This document shows positions 58,562 through 64,000 of a DNA stretch of 64,000 bases, in pieces. Origin of the DNA: a bacterium. GTDB lineage: Bacteria > Myxococcota > UBA727 > JAUIJE01. Both the position numbers and the translations under genes were made by a program. The stretch covers positions 248,001-312,000 of the forward strand of contig JAUIJE010000008.1 of assembly GCA_030431455.1 (NCBI GenBank), given 5' to 3'. The notes beneath the pieces were generated by a model that was not told the origin of the DNA, made no database searches, and saw nothing but the letters and a program-made list of their open reading frames with translations. How positions within the stretch are numbered: the first letter of the stretch is position 1; each line of letters opens with the position of its first letter.

Positions 58562-61500
58562 ATGAACAAGCTTTCCCTCCTCGTGCTCGCAGGCTGTGTG
58601 GCCGCCCTGGCCGGCTGCCCGAACGGGACCGACATCGGCGGGCCCGATGCGAGCGTGTTCGTCGGCCCCGATGGCGGCATCCCCATCTTTGGTGACGGGG
58701 ATGGCGACGGGGACGGGGATGGAGACGGCGACGGCGACGGCGACGGCGATGGAGACGGGGATGGAGACGGCGATGGCGACGGCGACGGCGACACCGTGTT
58801 CGTCGACGCGGTCACCCCGCCCACCGGGAGCACCGACGGCGGCTACCGGGTCAAGATCGAGGGCCTCGGCTTCAGCCCCCAGAGCATGGTCTCGTTCAAC
58901 GACGTGGCCGGCGACCAGATGTTGTTCATCGACGAGCGCACCCTCACCGTGCGGGTGCCGCCCAGCGACGTGCCCGGCCCGGTGACGGTCAAGGTCACCG
59001 ACCCCCTCGGCGAGGGTGAGCTCGAGGGCGCGTTCACGTACTACCGCCCGGTGTCCCTCGCCAGCATCGACCCCGCCACCGGGCCGACCACCGGCGGCAC
59101 CCTGGTCACCGCCACCGGCGCGGGCTTCAACGACGAGATGATTCTTCTTCTCGACGGGCGCCAGGTCATCGACCTCACCATCGTGTCCGACACCGAGGCG
59201 ACCTTCCTCACCCCCGCGGGGACGGCCGCGGGCCGCGTCGACGTCGAGGCCAACGACGGCTTCGCCCGCTCGACCATCGAGCTCGGCTGGACCTACGAAG
59301 ACGCGCTCACCCTCGACAGCGTGTCTCCCGATGTCATCGCCTTCGGCGAGACCCCCATCCTCGACGTGCGGGGCGCGGGCTTTGGCGACGACACCACGTT
59401 CCTCGTCGGGGGCGTGCCCGCCACCGTCGACAACTTCATCGACGACACCCGGGTGCGCATCCAGCTGCCCGCGGGCCTGTCCGGGGTGCTCGACCTGGAA
59501 GCCGACAACGGCACCACCGTCGCGCTCCTCGAGGCGGCCCTGTTCGTGTTCGACGCGCCCACCGGCGGCTTTGCCCTGCACGCGGTGCTCCCCACCCGGG
59601 GCGACCCCCTCGGGGGCACCGTGATCACCGTGCTCGGCGAAGGCTTCACCGACGGCGCCGACGCCCCCATCGTCGACAGCGTCACCGTGGGCGGCGCGGC
59701 CTGCGCCGATCTGACCGTGGTCGACGACAAACAGCTCACCTGCACCGCGCCCGCCGGGGCCGAAGGCGCAGCCGACATCGTCGTCAACGTCTCCACCCCC
59801 GACACCCTCACCCTCGGTGGCTTCGTCTACGCCACCCCGCTCACCCTCGACGCGGTCAACCCCGGCCAAGGCCCGGCCGCGGGGGGCACCGCCATCACCG
59901 TCACCGGCCGCGGCTTTGGCGGCGACACCGCGCTGTACGTGGGCGCGCTCCCCGTCGCCGACCTCGTCGTCGTCGACCCGCAGACCCTCACCGGCACCAC
60001 CCCCCAAGGGTCGGCGGGCTTGCAGAATGTGCGCGTCACCTCGGGCGGCCGCCAAGCCACCAAAACCAACGGCTTCCGCTACGTCACCGACCTCTCGGTC
60101 CTCGGCGTGTTGCCGGCCCGCGGCGGCGTCAGCGGCGGCACCTTCATCACCGTCACCGGGTCTGGCTTTCAGTCCGGCGTGACCTCGGTGCTGTTCGACC
60201 AGCTGCCCGCCCAAGAGGTGGTCGTGGTGTCCGACAGCAAGCTCGTGGCCCGCACCCCGCCCAACGCCCCGGGCATCAAAGACGTCACCGTCTCCACCGC
60301 GTTCGGCTCGGCCGTCGCCACCGCCGCTTACACATACTTCGATCCCACCTTCCTCATCGGCGGCACCCGCGGGGGCGAAATCGACGGCGCGATCTACGTG
60401 ACCGTGCTCGACGGCATCACCAGCTTGCCCGTGCCCGACATGATGGTGTGGCTCGGCACCGACGGCCAAAGCCCCCACGTGACCACCACCAACTTCATCG
60501 GCCAAGCCACATTGTCCGCCCCGAGCATCGAGGGGCCCCAGACCGTGAGTGTGGCCGGCGATGGGTATGAGTACGCCTCCCTCGTCGACGTCAACGCCAC
60601 CGAGGTCACCCTTTACCTCAACCCCACCAACCTCTCGATCCCCGGCAACGGCCCGCCCCCGCCCGCGCCCCCGCCCGCCACCATCCGCGGACGGGTGTTC
60701 GGCTTTGCCAAGGAGTTCTTCGACCCCGCCGCGCTCTCCCAGGATGAAATTGCATTGGCGGTGGTCACCACCACCGCGCGCGACGAGTTCCGTGGGGTGC
60801 CCAACCCCGGCGGCGAAAACGTCGTGTTCGAGGAGGGCGGCGAGTACTTCATCGCGTTCTCGCGCCCCGGCCGCCTCGCCCTCGTCGCCATCGCGGGCAT
60901 CTTCAACCTCGAGACCCAAGAGTTCCGCATGCGGCAGATGGGCGTGCGCCGCGAGGTGTACCCCGCGTTTGGCCTCGACCTCGAAGAGCAGGACATCGAG
61001 CTGACCATCGCCCTCGACGAGGAGGTCGAGCTCTCGATGCCCGACGCCCCCCTGGGCGAACCCGGCGGCCCCACCGTCACCCGCGTGATTCCGTTCCTGC
61101 GCTTCGGGGGCGAAGGCGCGCTCGCCTACACCACCGCGGTGGACGCGGTGCGCAACCACACGCTGTCCACCATGCCCGATGTGCCCGGGGAGATGCTCAC
61201 CTTCATCGCCGGCGCGTACAACACCGACAACGCCGGCAACCTGATCATGGAAGGCGGCACCGTCTCGTCCACCGCCGGGGACCGCAACGTGTTCGGCGAT
61301 GGCACCGAAGACTTCGCGATCGAAGATGCGTTCGGCAACAGCATTGTGGCCGGGGCCTACCTCGTCGTGACCCGCCCCGACGGCAGCCGCTGGGCGTCGG
61401 AGATCACCTCGGTGCTGAGCAGCACGCAGCTGTTCTTGGCCAAGCCCGTGCCCTTCACCGAAGCGGGCTTGACCTACCACATCGGCAACCCCGGCTACCC

Positions 61501-61957
61501 GAGTTCGCAAGTCGTGCAGGACGGCGTGGGCGACCTCATCGGCGGGGTCACCATCCAACCCGTGCTCGGTCTCCCCGAGCCCCTGGAGCCGGTCAACAAC
61601 GGCGTGCTCGGGCCCGAACGCCAGCTGCGCTGGAAAGCGGCCAACGGGCAGCTCCCGTCCATGCACCAGATCATCGTGCTCAACGGCGGCGTCGCCGGTG
61701 ACGGCGACGACGTGCGCTGGAACTTCTACATCGACGGCACCCGCACCAAGGTCCCGATCCCCCGCGTGCCCGACTCGGTGGCCGGCACCAGCCTCGACGT
61801 GCCGCCCCAAGACATGGTTCCCGGCGGGTTCGCTTGGTACCACGTGTCGATGCTGGTCCCGGGCTTCGAGTACAACAACTGGAGCTACCTCGACATCGGC
61901 CTGCTCGGCCGGCGCGCGTGGACCGAGAACCTCACGCGGTTTGTCTACGGGGAATAG
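58562..61957 (+). CDS. Large lipoprotein with Gly-Asp spacer and IPT/TIG repeats
   Basis: 1131 residues. Lipoprotein signal (KLSLLVLAGCVAALAGC) and acidic region, then a 34-residue (Gly-Asp)17 spacer, then six IPT/TIG-type beta-sandwich repeats (about 80-620), each with a PxxG..GGT.V...G.GF pattern such as PATGPTTGGTLVTATGAGF. A carboxypeptidase-regulatory-like domain and further beta regions follow; the C-terminal 150 residues read like a surface domain (VPGGFAWYHVSMLVPGFEY). Cell-surface protein of unknown ligand. ATG at 58562. Confidence 0.8.
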   Translation: MNKLSLLVLAGCVAALAGCPNGTDIGGPDASVFVGPDGGIPIFGDGDGDGDGDGDGDGDGDGDGDGDGDGDGDGDGDTVFVDAVTPPTGSTDGGYRVKIEGLGFSPQSMVSFNDVAGDQMLFIDERTLTVRVPPSDVPGPVTVKVTDPLGEGELEGAFTYYRPVSLASIDPATGPTTGGTLVTATGAGFNDEMILLLDGRQVIDLTIVSDTEATFLTPAGTAAGRVDVEANDGFARSTIELGWTYEDALTLDSVSPDVIAFGETPILDVRGAGFGDDTTFLVGGVPATVDNFIDDTRVRIQLPAGLSGVLDLEADNGTTVALLEAALFVFDAPTGGFALHAVLPTRGDPLGGTVITVLGEGFTDGADAPIVDSVTVGGAACADLTVVDDKQLTCTAPAGAEGAADIVVNVSTPDTLTLGGFVYATPLTLDAVNPGQGPAAGGTAITVTGRGFGGDTALYVGALPVADLVVVDPQTLTGTTPQGSAGLQNVRVTSGGRQATKTNGFRYVTDLSVLGVLPARGGVSGGTFITVTGSGFQSGVTSVLFDQLPAQEVVVVSDSKLVARTPPNAPGIKDVTVSTAFGSAVATAAYTYFDPTFLIGGTRGGEIDGAIYVTVLDGITSLPVPDMMVWLGTDGQSPHVTTTNFIGQATLSAPSIEGPQTVSVAGDGYEYASLVDVNATEVTLYLNPTNLSIPGNGPPPPAPPPATIRGRVFGFAKEFFDPAALSQDEIALAVVTTTARDEFRGVPNPGGENVVFEEGGEYFIAFSRPGRLALVAIAGIFNLETQEFRMRQMGVRREVYPAFGLDLEEQDIELTIALDEEVELSMPDAPLGEPGGPTVTRVIPFLRFGGEGALAYTTAVDAVRNHTLSTMPDVPGEMLTFIAGAYNTDNAGNLIMEGGTVSSTAGDRNVFGDGTEDFAIEDAFGNSIVAGAYLVVTRPDGSRWASEITSVLSSTQLFLAKPVPFTEAGLTYHIGNPGYPSSQVVQDGVGDLIGGVTIQPVLGLPEPLEPVNNGVLGPERQLRWKAANGQLPSMHQIIVLNGGVAGDGDDVRWNFYIDGTRTKVPIPRVPDSVAGTSLDVPPQDMVPGGFAWYHVSMLVPGFEYNNWSYLDIGLLGRRAWTENLTRFVYGE
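58691..58792 (+). repeat. Coding minisatellite for (Gly-Asp)17
   Basis: 102 bases made of GG(N)GA(C/T) units encode 17 Gly-Asp pairs without interruption. Synonymous variation (GGC/GGG/GGA, GAC/GAT) is mixed, so the repeat is kept by selection on protein or by recombination rather than recent slippage alone. Confidence 0.85.
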
Positions 61958-62095
61958 CCAACCACCAGCGTGGGAGCGCCTTGCGTGACGCGGGGGCGGG
62001 ACCCATGATGGGTCGATGCACGGTCTTCGGATGTGGATGGTCGGGACCCAGGACAGGCGTCAGATGTCGTTTGATGGTCTGGCCGAGTTCGGCGG

Positions 62096-62773
62096 ATGAC
62101 GAGCCGCCACGCGACCTTGCTCGGCTTGGCGCTCGCCATCGTAGGGAGCGGGTGTGGCAACCGCGACGGCCATTACGTCGAAGACGTGCGGCTCCAGTCC
62201 GAGTCCCCGCTGATCACCCCGCTCAGCCACAAGCCGGTGTGCGCGCTCGGCCTTGACGTCAGGTCGCACCGCCGAACCACGGGTCGGTCGTCGGGGAGTT
62301 CGTACGATCGGGCCCGACCCCGGTTCGCGCCGGGCCTTCATGTGCAGATGGGCGATCGCCTGTTGCCGGTGGTCGGCCACGGGGGAGACCCCGCGCCGCT
62401 CGCCACCGGGGAGCGGTGGTCCTGGGACGGCAAGACCCCCGCCCCCGACGAGCTGTTTGGCCACGGGTCCGATTCGTCGCTCCGCTGTGTGCAGCGCAAC
62501 ACCAAATACGAGTGTCTGTCCCTGACCAGCGTGTACGCGGTCGAACGGTTCGTGCGATGTGACGAGCCGATCACGCTACGTGGCTTCGTGACCCCCAAGG
62601 GGTTTGTCCTCCTGGACCCCGCCGAAGAACAAGCGGACACAGTGGCATTGCTGCTTTCTTGGTTCACCTCGGCCGCGTTTGTGATCTTCGGGGGGTTGAT
62701 GGCGGGCATGATGGTCGTGACCTGGCTCGGGTTCTGGGTGTGGAGCCGCACCGGGCGCCGGAGGAAGCCATGA
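62096..62773 (+). CDS. Predicted lipoprotein with C-terminal membrane helix, unknown
   Basis: 225 residues. Signal with SGCG at about residues 18-21 (lipobox IVGSGC), a soluble middle with Cys pairs (SLRCVQRNTKYECLS), VERFVRCDEPITLRG, and a C-terminal helix (AFVIFGGLMAGMMVVTWLGFWVW) with a basic tail. Its stop overlaps the next gene (ATGA). Shares the RCDxPxxxRG motif and helix order with that gene; the two look like diverged tandem paralogues. Confidence 0.6.
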   Translation: MTSRHATLLGLALAIVGSGCGNRDGHYVEDVRLQSESPLITPLSHKPVCALGLDVRSHRRTTGRSSGSSYDRARPRFAPGLHVQMGDRLLPVVGHGGDPAPLATGERWSWDGKTPAPDELFGHGSDSSLRCVQRNTKYECLSLTSVYAVERFVRCDEPITLRGFVTPKGFVLLDPAEEQADTVALLLSWFTSAAFVIFGGLMAGMMVVTWLGFWVWSRTGRRRKP

Positions 62774-63444
62774 AGCGGGCCGGGGCGCGCGGGTGGATGG
62801 CGGTCGCCGCGATCACCGGGGCGGCGCTGTGGTCGTCGTGCGGCGGGCTCGAACACACCAACAACCGCGTGGGGGGCGTGCTCCGGGCGGCCGCGCCCAT
62901 TTCCGCCCCGTTCAGCGGGGAGACGGTGTGCGCCCACCAGGTGGTGGCGTTTGCCCCCGGGGTGAACGCCCTGGGGGTCGTGGCCGCGGCGCGCCTGATC
63001 ACGGCCGAGGCCACCCCCGGGCCGGTGCACTACGCGCCCGGGGCCACGGTGGAGATCGAAGGCGAACGGTTGGTCGTCGACGGAGACCGGGGCGCGCCCT
63101 ATCCCTGGTCGGGGGCGCGGCGCCTGGACGACGCCGAGCGCGCAGTGGCATTGCAAGACGTGGACCGGCGCAGCGGGGACGTCGGGTCCCTGATGGAGCG
63201 GTGGATCCGGTGCGACGCGCCGGTGGCGATCCGGGGCGAGGGGGTCGACGGGCGGTTCGTGACCTTCGACGACCGCGCGGAGCGGGCGGCGCGGGTGCGG
63301 AGCAAGGAATGGTCGGTGGCGAAGTTCGGCTTTGTCCTGTTCGGCATCCCCGTGCTGTGGGTGGTCTTCTTGCTGCTCATGGCGCGTCGCTATTCACGAA
63401 TTCGAAAAGAGCGCCTCGGCGACCTCCCGCCCACGGACCCGTAG
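62770..63444 (+). CDS. Predicted lipoprotein with C-terminal membrane helix, paralogue
   Basis: 224 residues. Lipoprotein-like signal (AVAAITGAALWSSCGG), a central beta region, MERWIRCDAPVAIRGEGVDG matching the motif in the previous gene, and a C-terminal helix (FGFVLFGIPVLWVVFLLLM) before a basic end. ATG overlaps the previous stop. Envelope location; no family recognised, although the beta layout with a late helix recalls GIDE-like domains. Confidence 0.6.
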   Translation: MKRAGARGWMAVAAITGAALWSSCGGLEHTNNRVGGVLRAAAPISAPFSGETVCAHQVVAFAPGVNALGVVAAARLITAEATPGPVHYAPGATVEIEGERLVVDGDRGAPYPWSGARRLDDAERAVALQDVDRRSGDVGSLMERWIRCDAPVAIRGEGVDGRFVTFDDRAERAARVRSKEWSVAKFGFVLFGIPVLWVVFLLLMARRYSRIRKERLGDLPPTDP

Positions 63445-63545
63445 CCCGGCCTCGACGTCCGGCGACGTTCGCGTGGCTGAAGCCAGCTCGGGCGCTCGTC
63501 GTGGCCCTGGCGAGCGCACGGCAGCTTTTGATTGTGAGGTGCGCT

Positions 63546-64000
63546 CTAGAAGAAGTGCCGCCGCACGATGTTCATGAAGTCGGCGGAGAAGTTCTCCATT
63601 TCCGCGCCGATGACTTTGATGCGGTTGCCGAAATAGTTGAACGCGATGACCGCGGGGATGGCCGCGAGCAGGCCGGCGGCGGTCGCCACCAATGCCTCTG
63701 CAATCCCGGGGGCGACGGTGGTCAAGCTCGCGCTCTTGAACTTCGCGATGTCGGAAAAGGCGTTGATGATGCCCACCACCGTGCCGAACAGGCCGATGAA
63801 CGGCGCGGTCGAGCCCACGGTGGCCAAAAAGGGAATCAGCCGCTCGAGCTCGGTCATCTCGCTGGACGAGGCCCGCCGCAGGGAGCGCTCGATGTTCTCG
63901 GCGCCGTCGAGGTGGTGACCGGCCGCAGCCTCGTCCTTTTCGCGTTTCTTGACCTTGAGCAGCTCTTGGTACCCGGCGCGAAATACCTGGGCGAGCGGGC
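63546..64000 (-). CDS. TolQ/ExbB/MotA-family proton channel, C-terminal part
   Basis: The last 151 residues of a minus-strand protein; the N-terminus lies beyond the right edge. Visible are two membrane helices, STAPFIGLFGTVVGIINAF with the conserved Thr/Pro/Gly of TolQ/ExbB TM2, and TAAGLLAAIPAVIAFNYFG (TM3), separated by APGIAEALVATA. It ends in FMNIVRRHFF. It forms the energised inner-membrane motor with TolR/ExbD-type partners, probably encoded nearby outside this window. Confidence 0.88.
   Translation of the reverse strand, partial: PLAQVFRAGYQELLKVKKREKDEAAAGHHLDGAENIERSLRRASSSEMTELERLIPFLATVGSTAPFIGLFGTVVGIINAFSDIAKFKSASLTTVAPGIAEALVATAAGLLAAIPAVIAFNYFGNRIKVIGAEMENFSADFMNIVRRHFF

Noticed and set aside
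58691-58792. CRISPR-like or regulatory repeat
   Set aside because: Six-base units entirely in frame within a lipoprotein gene; no spacers. No CRISPR array was seen in the window.
57620-61843. 1,407-residue open frame on the minus strand
   Set aside because: Antisense to three well-supported plus-strand genes; composition is a GC-skew shadow with no domains.

Overview
The window joins two very different pieces of a GC-rich genome. Bases 28,228-64,000 read as chromosomal backbone of a myxobacteria-like (former Deltaproteobacteria) organism. The signs are abundant eukaryote-like Ser/Thr kinases (one fused to a PP2C phosphatase, one to a class III nucleotide cyclase), an NtrC-type activator, PilZ, many lipoproteins, a Gly-Asp spacer lipoprotein with IPT/TIG repeats, and very strong C/G bias in third codon positions. 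The lineage is an inference from gene content.

Bases 1-28,207 look like the right-hand part of an integrated mobile element. The boundary is a 3' fragment of a tRNA-Arg(CCG) gene at 28,159-28,207, with no 5' half before it. This is the usual scar of a tyrosine-recombinase element, and it places the intact tRNA and the other end beyond the left edge. From left to right the element carries: metal handling (CsoR with a palindromic operator, two membrane methyltransferase-like proteins, two CDF transporters, an ArsR/SmtB-type repressor and a merR-led mercury operon without merA, 1-6,384); a cluster of a GHKL ATPase-like protein, a STAS/DUF4325-winged-helix protein, an unknown and a Cys-rich DUF4417-like protein, convergent with a HEPN-like protein (6,454-10,680); a ubiquitin-like conjugation operon with a beta-grasp Ubl, E2-like, JAMM peptidase and ThiF/E1-like gene, followed by a minimal tyrosine recombinase (10,785-14,373); tiny membrane proteins coupled to a lone ParB (14,442-15,963); and a replication and accessory block with a DUF927 ATPase, Xre regulator, coiled-coil membrane proteins, VapE-like proteins, a prim-pol/VapE primase, an RHH protein and a decayed excisionase-like gene (16,201-27,900).

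The most interesting system is the Ubl-E2-JAMM-E1 operon with ParB downstream. It resembles a divergent PRTRC (ParB-related, ThiF-related cassette). Its E2-like protein adds a coiled coil and a C-terminal triple cysteine cluster, a perfect 17-bp hairpin separates Ubl from E2, and three genes in the block share a leader of hairpin plus GAGAAAGGA-type Shine-Dalgarno. The neighbouring ATPase/STAS/DUF4417/HEPN group is a second candidate for an undescribed, possibly defensive, system.

In the backbone the clearest pathway is phosphonolipid synthesis (42,959-49,465). A nucleotidyltransferase, a cytidylyltransferase-PEP mutase fusion and phosphonopyruvate decarboxylase are encoded on the minus strand. 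They diverge from 2-aminoethylphosphonate transaminase and a CDP-alcohol phosphotransferase on the plus strand. Together these could make 2-aminoethylphosphonate and attach it to diacylglycerol. Other backbone genes are a GST, an aspartoacylase-like/ATP-grasp pair, a GshB/RimK-like ligase, rpsU, CorA, an MscS-type channel, a NarL-type two-component pair, a ClpB with an altered first Walker A, a SirB1-like protein, TPR proteins and the start of a TolQ/ExbB locus.
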